Source: Pedobacter sp. ISL-64
Lineage (GTDB): Bacteria > Bacteroidota > Bacteroidia > Sphingobacteriales > Sphingobacteriaceae
NCBI RefSeq assembly: GCF_018613605.1
Contig: NZ_JAGGPU010000009.1
Coordinates: 124,001 to 188,000 of the forward strand
Direction of reading: 5' to 3'
DNA length: 64,000 bases
Below, piece by piece: positions 25,053 through 32,903 of the stretch. The position numbers and the translations under genes were made by a program. Positions within the stretch are counted from its first letter, which is position 1; each line of letters starts with the position of its first letter. Under the pieces are notes generated by a model, which did no database searches, had not been told where the DNA came from, and saw nothing but the letters and a program-made list of their open reading frames with translations.

Positions 25053-25898
25053 ATGTCTACAGTACAAATTACTGCCGCTGATGTAAATAAACTACGCCAA
25101 CAAACTGGTGCTGGTATGATGGATTGCAAAAAAGCATTATTAGAAGCTAATGGCGATTTCGAAGCTGCTGTTGATTTATTGCGCAAAAAAGGTCAAAAAG
25201 TATCTGCCGCTCGTTCTGGCAATGCTACATCTGAAGGCCTGGTATCAATCAATGTTTCTGCGGATGGCACAAATGGTAAATTAGTTGCTTTAGCTTGTGA
25301 AACTGAGCCAGTTTCTAAAGTTGAGGATTTCCGTAATCTAGCTCAAGCCGTTTTAGCTGCTGCAGTTGCCAACAATCCTGCTACTACTGAAGAATTATCA
25401 GCAATTGTTTTGGAAGACGGACGTACTGTTGCCGAAACCATAACTGAATTAACTGGTAAAATTGGGGAGAAAATCGTTATTCAAGAGTACGCAAATGTAT
25501 CTGGCGAAAAAATTGTTTCTTATATCCACTCTAATGGTAAAATGGGCGTTTTAGTAGTATTTGAAGGTGCTAACGGTGCAGATATTACTGAAGCTGGTAA
25601 AGATGTTGCAATGCAAATTGCTGCAATGAACCCAGTTGCTGTTGATAAAGACGGTGTTGACCCTGCTACTATTGAACGTGAAATCGAGATTGCTAAAGAC
25701 GTTATCCGTCAAGAAGGCAAACCAGAAGAAATGGTTGAGAAAATTGCTGCTGGTAAATTGAATAAATTCTACAAAGACAGTACTTTATTAAACCAGGAGT
25801 TTGTTAAAGATAGTTCTATCGATGTGCGTAAATATTTAGATAACACTTCTAAAGGTTTAACAGTAACGGCTTTCAAACGTGTACAATTAGGTGCGTAA
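25053..25898 (+). CDS. tsf: Elongation factor Ts
   Basis: 281 residues. The N-terminal UBA-like module is ITAADVNKLRQQTGAGMMDCKKALLEANGDFEAAVDLLRKKG. The core dimer-like repeats have NPVAVDKDGVDPATIEREIEIAKD, and it ends SKGLTVTAFKRVQLGA. EF-Ts exchanges GDP for GTP on EF-Tu. It is the last gene of the rplM-rpsI-rpsB-tsf operon and is followed by a strong terminator. Confidence 0.97.
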   Translation: MSTVQITAADVNKLRQQTGAGMMDCKKALLEANGDFEAAVDLLRKKGQKVSAARSGNATSEGLVSINVSADGTNGKLVALACETEPVSKVEDFRNLAQAVLAAAVANNPATTEELSAIVLEDGRTVAETITELTGKIGEKIVIQEYANVSGEKIVSYIHSNGKMGVLVVFEGANGADITEAGKDVAMQIAAMNPVAVDKDGVDPATIEREIEIAKDVIRQEGKPEEMVEKIAAGKLNKFYKDSTLLNQEFVKDSSIDVRKYLDNTSKGLTVTAFKRVQLGA

Positions 25899-25915
25899 GC
25901 ACTTCTAGAATAATA

Positions 25916-25948
25916 AAAAGCTCCTGGTGAAAAATCAGGAGCTTTTTT
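25916..25948 (+). terminator. Rho-independent terminator of the translation operon
   Basis: AAAAGCTCCTG and CAGGAGCTTTT form an 11-bp stem with a run of T directly after it. Confidence 0.93.
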
Positions 25949-25970
25949 TATTTGTTATCTCCAACAATAA

Positions 25971-26056
25971 TCGTCATCTCGACTGAAACGCAGTGAAATG
26001 GAGAGATCTATCAAGATAGATTTCTCGACTACGTTGCACTCCGCTCGAAATGACGA
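25971..26056. repeat. Long palindromic repeat between tsf and the phosphoesterase gene
   Basis: TCGTCATCTCGA (25971-25982) faces TCGAAATGACGA (26045-26056), with AGATCTATC/GATAGATTTCT inside. It is the same family as 18556-18642 and again sits between convergent genes. Confidence 0.9.
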
Positions 26057-26070
26057 CCAGTTGCGCCACC

Positions 26071-27276
26071 CTACTTCCTCAAAGCAGTATAAGCACCAAC
26101 TTCCTTACCCGAATCATCGAGCATACTCGCCACCAATTTATTTTTATCTGCTTTTATCTTGGTGATTGTTCTTGTTCCTGTCCTTGGGCCGCCGCCAATA
26201 ATTAAAGGGTAATGGTTTAATGCTTTATCAGGCTGGTGCACCATGTACTTATGGGTATGACCACTTAAAACCAAATCAACTTTACCCTGATTCAACAATG
26301 GCTCAAATAGCTCAGTGCAATGTTTTGGTCCATGTGCATCGCCCGAAAAGCGTGGTGGAATATGCATCAATACAACTCTAAACGGTGCCGTTTTAAATTC
26401 CTTTGAATTTATTTCTGTCTTCAGCCATTCAGCCTGTTGAGCTCTATAATCATCAAAATCTACAATACCGGCATATACTGGATGCGCATCTTCTTTATCT
26501 TCACCAGTATCTAAAATCACAAAGCGAACAGGCCCTAAGGTAAAAGCTGCATGGCCAACATGCATATAATACTGCGGAAATTCACGTGCAAATTTACCAC
26601 GTGTTTCGTGATTGCCCCTTACGTAGATAAAAGGTGTACGCTTTGCAAAATTATCTACACAGGGTTGCAGCATATGTTCGATAATCTGTTTCTCATCGGT
26701 TTGATAATCGAATATATCTCCATTAAAGAAAATAAAGTCTTGCTTCTTATCGGGAACAAGCGCTAACAATTGAGGGATTGATTCCGGGCGATCGTGCGTA
26801 TCATTCATCATTAAGAACGAAACCTCGTCTTTCGCTCGGTCTGCATTCACAAATTCTTCAACAGCACTGCTTACCGTTACACCGTAGGTTAATTTGTAAG
26901 GCTGGAAATCTTTAATTTCTTTCGAAACAATTTTATAATAATATTTTGTTCCTGGTTTTAAATTTTTGAGTGTTACGGCATTTAACTTGCTATTAGCCTG
27001 CATTAAACCCAATTCGGCCTTTCCATATGCTTTTTGGCCAAGCTGATCTGCCTGTTCTCCAAATTCTACCCAGCCTGCAGCATTTTTATTGGTTAACCAA
27101 AGAATGGTCATCGAGTTATTGAAATTGGTTTGGAGATAAGGGCCTACTGCAATTTTAAAACCCTCTTCCTCAGCGGGTACATCTGCAATCGCCATTGCTG
27201 GAGCTACCAAAGTAGTAGCACCTAAAGTTAGTCCGGCCTTTAAAAAACCTCTTCTATTAGACTGATTTTCATTCAT
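26071..27276 (-). CDS. Tat-exported metallophosphoesterase, purple acid phosphatase-like
   Basis: 401 residues. A twin-arginine signal peptide is visible (SNRRGFLKAGLTLGATTLVAPAMA). An N-terminal fibronectin-like domain comes next (VGPYLQTNFNNSMTILWLTN, LKPGTKYYYKIVS), then a calcineurin-like phosphatase domain. The phosphatase domain has the metal motifs NDTHD, FNGDIFD, VRGNHE, LMHIPP and LSGHTHKY in order. It should act in the periplasm on phosphate esters; the substrate is unknown. It is divergent from nagA with an 85-base shared promoter region. Confidence 0.87.
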   Translation of the reverse strand: MNENQSNRRGFLKAGLTLGATTLVAPAMAIADVPAEEEGFKIAVGPYLQTNFNNSMTILWLTNKNAAGWVEFGEQADQLGQKAYGKAELGLMQANSKLNAVTLKNLKPGTKYYYKIVSKEIKDFQPYKLTYGVTVSSAVEEFVNADRAKDEVSFLMMNDTHDRPESIPQLLALVPDKKQDFIFFNGDIFDYQTDEKQIIEHMLQPCVDNFAKRTPFIYVRGNHETRGKFAREFPQYYMHVGHAAFTLGPVRFVILDTGEDKEDAHPVYAGIVDFDDYRAQQAEWLKTEINSKEFKTAPFRVVLMHIPPRFSGDAHGPKHCTELFEPLLNQGKVDLVLSGHTHKYMVHQPDKALNHYPLIIGGGPRTGTRTITKIKADKNKLVASMLDDSGKEVGAYTALRK

Positions 27277-27298
27277 TTGGTTATTTTATCTTATTACC

Positions 27299-27306
27299 CA
27301 AATATA
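27299..27306 (-). promoter_or_regulatory. -7 promoter box for the phosphoesterase gene
   Basis: Reads TATATTTG on the minus strand, an exact TAnnTTTG match 22 bases before the start codon. No clear -33 TTTG. Confidence 0.5.
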
Positions 27307-27319
27307 TAGCTACAATATT

Positions 27320-27327
27320 TAACTTTG
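27320..27327 (+). promoter_or_regulatory. -7 promoter box for nagA
   Basis: TAACTTTG matches TAnnTTTG. Transcription would start just before the palindrome at 27349-27360. No clear -33 element. Confidence 0.45.
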
Positions 27328-27348
27328 ACCGTGTAAGATTAAATTTAC

Positions 27349-27360
27349 TCAAACGTTTGA
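27349..27360. promoter_or_regulatory. Candidate LacI-family operator at the nagA start
   Basis: TCAAACGTTTGA is a perfect 12-bp palindrome with the central CG and AAACGTTT core typical of LacI/PurR-family operators. It sits one base before the nagA ATG, downstream of the proposed -7 box, a position suited to repression. A LacI-type regulator is encoded at 36021-37046, but nothing yet ties it to this site. Confidence 0.5.
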
Positions 27361-27361
27361 T

Positions 27362-28453
27362 ATGCCTAAAGTAATTTCCAATACCTCCTATTTTAAGGGC
27401 AACGATTTAAAAAAGAGTCAGAACATCATAATTAATGGCGCTCTAATTTCCAATATTAAGGCAAGCGGCAACAAAGAAACCAGCCATTCGCTCGTTGTAC
27501 CAGGTTTTATAGATTTACAGATTTATGGTGCCGGCGACAGGTTATTTTCAGCCGAGCCAAGCAGCGAATCATTAAGCATCATGGAAAATGACCTGCTTAA
27601 AAAAGGCACTACAGGCTTTTTAGCTTGTATGGCAACAAATTCTCCTGAAGTTTTTGATGAATGTATCAAAGCAGCTAAAGAACACCGTATAGCTGCAAAA
27701 AATTTCTTGGGCCTACATTTAGAAGGACCATTTTTAAATCCAAAACGCTTAGGTGCCCATGTTCCCGCCTTTGTACGAAAGGCCTCGTTAGATGAAATTA
27801 AGAAATTAATTGATTTTGGTGATGGCGTAATTAAAATGATGACCATTGCCCCAGAACTGCAGGATGACGAAGTGATCCAATACTTATTAGACCATGGTGT
27901 CGTGGTTTCATTAGGGCATAGTAATGCAACCTTCGATGAGGCAATAGTCGCTTATAACAAGGGCATCCAGACCACTACACACCTTTTTAATGCCATGAGT
28001 CCTATCCATCACCGCGAACCGGGTATCCCGACCGCTGTTTTTAGCCACGACAAAGCTATGGCCAGCATTATTGCCGATGGTCAGCACCTGGATTTCGAAG
28101 TAGTTAAGTTTGCCCAAAAACTTTTAAAAGAACGTTTGTTCCTCATCACCGATGCGGTTACTGCTTGTTCAACAGGGCCGTATCAGCATGTTCAAAAAGG
28201 CAATAAATATGTTATGCCTGATGGTACACTTTCCGGCTCATCGCTCACGATGTTAGAAGCTGTTAAAAATTGCGTATTACATTGTGACATCAGCTTAAAT
28301 GATACGGTTAAAATGGGAACGCTCTACCCTGCCCAATTGATCGGCATCGAAAATCTTACTGCAACGATAGAAACTGGGCATCAGGCAAACTTATTGGTAC
28401 TTGATGATGACCTGAATTTAAAAGAGGTAATATTTAAAGGCGAAACGATATAA
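27362..28453 (+). CDS. nagA: N-acetylglucosamine-6-phosphate deacetylase
   Basis: 363 residues, amidohydrolase superfamily. Seen in order: PGFIDLQIYGAG, HLEGPFLNPKRLGAH with the metal-binding Glu, LGHSNATFDEA and TTHLFNAMSP with metal histidines, the HREPG loop, and the catalytic aspartate in LITDAV. It removes the acetyl group from GlcNAc-6-phosphate during recycling of peptidoglycan or chitin sugars. The cyclic-nucleotide phosphodiesterase gene follows after 10 bases, so the two are co-transcribed. Confidence 0.93.
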   Translation: MPKVISNTSYFKGNDLKKSQNIIINGALISNIKASGNKETSHSLVVPGFIDLQIYGAGDRLFSAEPSSESLSIMENDLLKKGTTGFLACMATNSPEVFDECIKAAKEHRIAAKNFLGLHLEGPFLNPKRLGAHVPAFVRKASLDEIKKLIDFGDGVIKMMTIAPELQDDEVIQYLLDHGVVVSLGHSNATFDEAIVAYNKGIQTTTHLFNAMSPIHHREPGIPTAVFSHDKAMASIIADGQHLDFEVVKFAQKLLKERLFLITDAVTACSTGPYQHVQKGNKYVMPDGTLSGSSLTMLEAVKNCVLHCDISLNDTVKMGTLYPAQLIGIENLTATIETGHQANLLVLDDDLNLKEVIFKGETI

Positions 28454-28463
28454 TTAATTTAAC

Positions 28464-29426
28464 ATGTTCAAAAAAATCCTCGCAGCGATAATATTCTTGT
28501 CAGTTTATACCAGTAATTCCTGGGGACAAAAAATAGGTACTGCTTTTACAATAATACCCCTCGGAGTGAAGGGCGGAGATGATGAGAGCAATTTATCCTC
28601 TTATATGATTGCTCCAAAAGGTAGCGCAAATTATGTTTGTTTAGATGCAGGTACCATAAATGCCGGTATTCAAAAGGCCATTGAATATAAATCATTAAGA
28701 GGAATAAGCGAAGAGATTCAGCGAAAACAGATTAAGGGATATTTGATTTCACATGCACATTTAGATCATGTAGCAGGTTTGATTATCAACTCTCCAGCCG
28801 ATACATCCAAAAACATCTACGGAATACCTTCTGTCCTGAATATTTTGAGGGATAAATATTTTACCTGGGATGCCTGGGCCAATTTTGCAAATGAAGGCGA
28901 AAAACCACAACTAAAAAAGTACATCTATTCACCGCTTAATGAAGGTGAAACTTATCCGCTTGATGGAACGGAAATGAAAGTGAGAGTTTTTGAGTTAAGT
29001 CATGGCAATCCCTATAAAAGTACTGCTTTTTTGATCAGTCACAATGATAGTTATGTATTGTACCTTGGAGATACCGGTGCAGATGAAATTGAAAAATCGG
29101 ACAAACTTGCCAACTTATGGCAAACCATAGCGCCGATTATTAATGCAGGACAGTTAAAAGCAATCTTTTTGGAAGTTTCTTTCCCAAATGAACAGCCTGA
29201 TAAACAATTATTCGGGCACCTTACACCAAAGCTTTTTTATAGTGAAATTGGCAAACTTAAAAGCTTAACAGATGGTGACGCCATTAAAAAAGTTTCTTTC
29301 ATTGTAACCCATATTAAACCCCCGCAACATAGTGCCAAAAAAATAAAACAACAATTGCTTACTGAAAATATACTGAATTTAAACTTAATATTTCCTAAGC
29401 AAGGGAAGCTGTTAACCATTAATTAA
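28464..29426 (+). CDS. cpdP: Class II cyclic-nucleotide phosphodiesterase, exported
   Basis: 320 residues with a signal peptide (MFKKILAAIIFLSVYTSNSWG). It is a metallo-beta-lactamase-fold enzyme of the PDEase_II family. It has LISHAHLDHVAGL with the H-x-H-x-D-H metal motif near residue 95, then FELSHGNPYKSTAFLI, YLGDTGAD, IFLEVSFPNEQ and FIVTHIKPP. Members hydrolyse cAMP and cGMP, including Vibrio CpdP and yeast PDE1. The signal peptide puts it in the periplasm, so it may scavenge external cyclic nucleotides instead of lowering internal cAMP. The gene symbol is by family resemblance. Confidence 0.85.
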   Translation: MFKKILAAIIFLSVYTSNSWGQKIGTAFTIIPLGVKGGDDESNLSSYMIAPKGSANYVCLDAGTINAGIQKAIEYKSLRGISEEIQRKQIKGYLISHAHLDHVAGLIINSPADTSKNIYGIPSVLNILRDKYFTWDAWANFANEGEKPQLKKYIYSPLNEGETYPLDGTEMKVRVFELSHGNPYKSTAFLISHNDSYVLYLGDTGADEIEKSDKLANLWQTIAPIINAGQLKAIFLEVSFPNEQPDKQLFGHLTPKLFYSEIGKLKSLTDGDAIKKVSFIVTHIKPPQHSAKKIKQQLLTENILNLNLIFPKQGKLLTIN

Positions 29427-29459
29427 TATAAATGTAACATTAGCTACAGTAAGTCGGAG

Positions 29460-29467
29460 TATTTTTG
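29460..29467 (+). promoter_or_regulatory. -7 promoter box for the Oar-like receptor
   Basis: TATTTTTG matches TAnnTTTG 14 bases before the ATG. No -33 TTTG is seen. Confidence 0.4.
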
Positions 29468-29481
29468 CTTAAAAATTACTC

Positions 29482-32400
29482 ATGAAAAAAACCTTACTTC
29501 TATTTACAACATTTCTATCTTTAATACTCTTAAAAATAGATGCTGTTGCGCAAAATGAAACAACAGCCTCTATAAATGGAATGGTTGTCGATGCTAAAGG
29601 GCCAATTAGCGGGGCTACTGTTATTGCCATACATGAACCATCAGGTTCGAGATATGCCACTTCTACCCGATCGGATGGCCGTTACAATTTACCAGCCATG
29701 CGTATTGGTGGCCCTTACTCCATTACCGTTTCTTTTATTGGCTTTAAAAATCAAACACAACGTATTGAAAAATTGGCCCTTGGCCAAAGTTCTACTTTAA
29801 ATGTATCTTTAAGTGAAGACGCCAGTAATTTATCAGAAGTTACGGTATCAGGAAAACAAAGTAAAGTTTTTAACTCGGGAAGAACGGGTGCATCACAGAA
29901 TATATCAAGAACAGCAATTCAAAATTTGCCAACTTTAAACAGAAGCTTTACCGATTTTGTGAAGCTTACCCCGCAGTTCTCTTTACAGTTTGGAAGCCCA
30001 AGTATTGCGGGAAGAAGTAACCTGGCCAACAATTTTACGGTTGATGGAGCGCTGTTTAATAATGCATTCGGTTTACAAGGTACCATTGGGAGCCAAACGA
30101 GTTCTCAACCGATTAATATGGATGCCTTCGAAGAAATTACAGTCAACATTGCACCATATGATATCCGTCAAAGCGGTTTTACAGGCGCTGCAATAAATGC
30201 GGTAACCAGAAGTGGTACAAATGAATTTCAAGGCTCTTTAAATACTTACTATAGAAATCAGGACCTGGTAAGTGATTACAACTATGCTGGATTAAAGGTG
30301 CCTGTAACCAACTTCAGCCTTAAAGGTTATGGTTTTACTTTAGGTGGACCGATTATTAAAAATAAATTATTCTTTTTTGCCAGTGGAGAATTGGAAAGAA
30401 GATCAGATCCAGGAACCGGATTTTCAGCTTCAAGGGGTGGAAGCACAGGACCAAATATATCTCAGGCAAAAGGCGAAGACTTAGATAAGTTAAGTTCTTT
30501 TTTACAATCACTTGGTTACGCCCCAGGGGCTTACGAAAATTATGCTTTAAAAACAAGGAGCGATAAACTATCTGCCAAATTAGACTATAATATTGATGAT
30601 AAAAACACTTTAAGTTTAAAATATTTCTATTTCAGATCTTATAAAGATATTTTGCCAAGTAATAGCGGTGCTCCAAAAAATAACCGCCAGCCATCGCAGT
30701 TGGGCCTTCCTTTTCAATCGGCAGGATATGGTATAAACAACAACATGGATAATGTTAATCTTGAGTTTAGAACACGCTTTAACAATAAATTCTCTAATCA
30801 GTTAACTGTTGGTTACAACAGCATGAATGATTTCAGAGAATCAAAGGGTAACAAGCCTTTTCCACTTGTTGATATTATGAATCCTGATGGAAGTTCCTAC
30901 ACCGCCTTTGGCTATGAACCTTTTACTGCCTTTAATACCTTAAAAACTAAAGTTTACCAAATCACAGATAATTTTAATATTTATGCAGGCCGCCACGAAA
31001 TAACATTGGGCGCCAATTATGAAGGCTACAGAACGCTTAACGGTTTCGCCCCCAACTATTATGGTGCCTATACCTTTAACAGCCTTGCCGATTTTTATAA
31101 CAGCGCCAATAATGGTGTATCAAATGCAACGAAATACCAGGTTCAATATTCGGTTATGCCTGATGGATCATTCCCTTATGCAGATATCCAGTCGAATATG
31201 TATGGCTTGTATGCGCAAGATGCTTTTACGGTTAACGATCAGTTAAAATTAACCCTTGGCTTACGTGCAGATTTAACCAGCGTTTCTTCACCAGCATCAC
31301 TAAACAACCCGAACGTGGAAAAGCTGACTTTCGAAAATGACGAAAAAATTGATGTGAGCAGATTTCCTAAAAGTTCTATTTTATGGTCGCCGCGTTTAGG
31401 CTTTAACTGGGATGTAAACCATGCCGGAAAAACACAAGTACGAGGCGGTACCGGGCTATTTACAGGAAGACCTCCACTGGTTTGGGTATCTAACCAGGCC
31501 AGCAACAATGGCGTTCAATTTGGTTCTGAATCGATTAACAACCCAACCAACAGACCATTTACCCCCAACGTTGATGCTTATAGAAATGTAAATAAGGCTA
31601 CAGCAGCAAACAACACAGCCTACAATCTGGCAGTAGCCCAACAGGATTTTAAATTTATGCAGGTTTGGCGTTCAAATTTGGCTGTTGATCAGAAATTGCC
31701 TGGCGGTATAACCGGAACAATCGAAGCGCTATATTCAAAAGACATTAATTCTGTTTATTTCCGCAATGTGAATTTAAACACTTCGGCATATACCCTTTTA
31801 AAAGGTGCTGATAACCGTCCGAGGTACACCAGTTCAAGAATTTACGGATCAGCAACCCCTACTCCTACTAACCCCAACATTTCTGATGCAGTTGTAATGA
31901 CCAATACCAATAAAGGCCATAGTTTAGCAATTACAGGAACATTATCAAAAGAGTTTGCAGGTGGTCTTTTTGCAACTGCAGGTTATACTTATACCGATTC
32001 GAGATCAGTTAATGATGGTGGCTCTATTGCTCAAAGTATGTGGAGAGACCGTCAGGTTTCTGGCAGCCCGAATACAGATGCACTTTCTTATTCAAGCTAT
32101 ATGGTTAAAAACCGCTTCATTGCATCTGTTGTTTACAGAAAAGAATACATTAACCACTTAGGTACAACATTCTCTATGTTCTATCAACTACAAGATGGCT
32201 TTAGATATTCCTATACTTATGGAAACGACTTAAACAATGATGGTTTAAGCGGAAACGACTTAATTTATGTTCCGGCAAATAAATCCGACATTGTTTTGGT
32301 ACCAGAAAATGCTGCTGATACCCGCACACCTGATCAGCTTTGGGGTCAATTAAACAGCTACATCAGTCAAGACAATTATCTTAACAAGAAAAGAGGCCAG

Positions 32401-32754
32401 TATGCAGAAAGAAATGGCCTTGTTGGTAATGTAATCGGTACGCTTGATATTCGACTAGCACAAGATTTATTCGCAAACCTGAAAGGCAAAAAGCATTCTC
32501 TTCAGCTTACTTTTGATATTTTCAATTTCGGAAATATGATCAACAAAACCTGGGGAGTTCCAAAATTTGCCAATAGGGCTAACGGACTCCTTAACTTTAA
32601 AGGAGTGGATGCAACATCAGGTAAACCTACATTTTCTTTCCCTTACCTCAATGCAGATAACAGCGTGCCTTTGGTTAATACATTTTCAAGCAATATTGAT
32701 GAAACTGCCCGTTGGAGAATCCAATTTGGATTAAGATATAGATTTAATCAATAA
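29482..32754 (+). CDS. Oar-like TonB-dependent outer-membrane receptor
   Basis: 1090 residues with a signal peptide (MKKTLLLFTTFLSLILLKIDAVAQ). A carboxypeptidase-regulatory-like domain follows, residues about 28-110 (SINGMVVDAKGPISGATVIA, GRYNLPAMRIGGPYSITVSFIGF). A plug domain comes next (NLPTLNRSFTDFVKLTPQF, NNFTVDGALFNNAFG, AINAVTRSGTNEFQG), then a long beta-barrel ending with aromatic Arg-Phe-Asn-Gln. No SusD partner is next to it, so it is of the Oar type rather than a SusC glycan importer. The ligand is unknown. Confidence 0.9.
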   Translation: MKKTLLLFTTFLSLILLKIDAVAQNETTASINGMVVDAKGPISGATVIAIHEPSGSRYATSTRSDGRYNLPAMRIGGPYSITVSFIGFKNQTQRIEKLALGQSSTLNVSLSEDASNLSEVTVSGKQSKVFNSGRTGASQNISRTAIQNLPTLNRSFTDFVKLTPQFSLQFGSPSIAGRSNLANNFTVDGALFNNAFGLQGTIGSQTSSQPINMDAFEEITVNIAPYDIRQSGFTGAAINAVTRSGTNEFQGSLNTYYRNQDLVSDYNYAGLKVPVTNFSLKGYGFTLGGPIIKNKLFFFASGELERRSDPGTGFSASRGGSTGPNISQAKGEDLDKLSSFLQSLGYAPGAYENYALKTRSDKLSAKLDYNIDDKNTLSLKYFYFRSYKDILPSNSGAPKNNRQPSQLGLPFQSAGYGINNNMDNVNLEFRTRFNNKFSNQLTVGYNSMNDFRESKGNKPFPLVDIMNPDGSSYTAFGYEPFTAFNTLKTKVYQITDNFNIYAGRHEITLGANYEGYRTLNGFAPNYYGAYTFNSLADFYNSANNGVSNATKYQVQYSVMPDGSFPYADIQSNMYGLYAQDAFTVNDQLKLTLGLRADLTSVSSPASLNNPNVEKLTFENDEKIDVSRFPKSSILWSPRLGFNWDVNHAGKTQVRGGTGLFTGRPPLVWVSNQASNNGVQFGSESINNPTNRPFTPNVDAYRNVNKATAANNTAYNLAVAQQDFKFMQVWRSNLAVDQKLPGGITGTIEALYSKDINSVYFRNVNLNTSAYTLLKGADNRPRYTSSRIYGSATPTPTNPNISDAVVMTNTNKGHSLAITGTLSKEFAGGLFATAGYTYTDSRSVNDGGSIAQSMWRDRQVSGSPNTDALSYSSYMVKNRFIASVVYRKEYINHLGTTFSMFYQLQDGFRYSYTYGNDLNNDGLSGNDLIYVPANKSDIVLVPENAADTRTPDQLWGQLNSYISQDNYLNKKRGQYAERNGLVGNVIGTLDIRLAQDLFANLKGKKHSLQLTFDIFNFGNMINKTWGVPKFANRANGLLNFKGVDATSGKPTFSFPYLNADNSVPLVNTFSSNIDETARWRIQFGLRYRFNQ

Positions 32755-32773
32755 TTTTTAAAAATCAAAAAAT

Positions 32774-32814
32774 CAAAAAATGGCTGGATCGGATAACGAT
32801 TCAGCCATTTTTTG
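32774..32814 (+). terminator. Terminator of the receptor gene
   Basis: ATGGCTGGATC pairs with GATTCAGCCAT (one G-T pair), flanked by A-run and T-run. It is likely to work in both directions. Confidence 0.9.
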
Positions 32815-32903
32815 ATAAAAAGGGATAATGTAAATGTAACAAGCCGGCAATAATTGCTTAACATAATTAAAGTAGGTTTAAATATCTTCAATCTATCAAT
32901 ATT

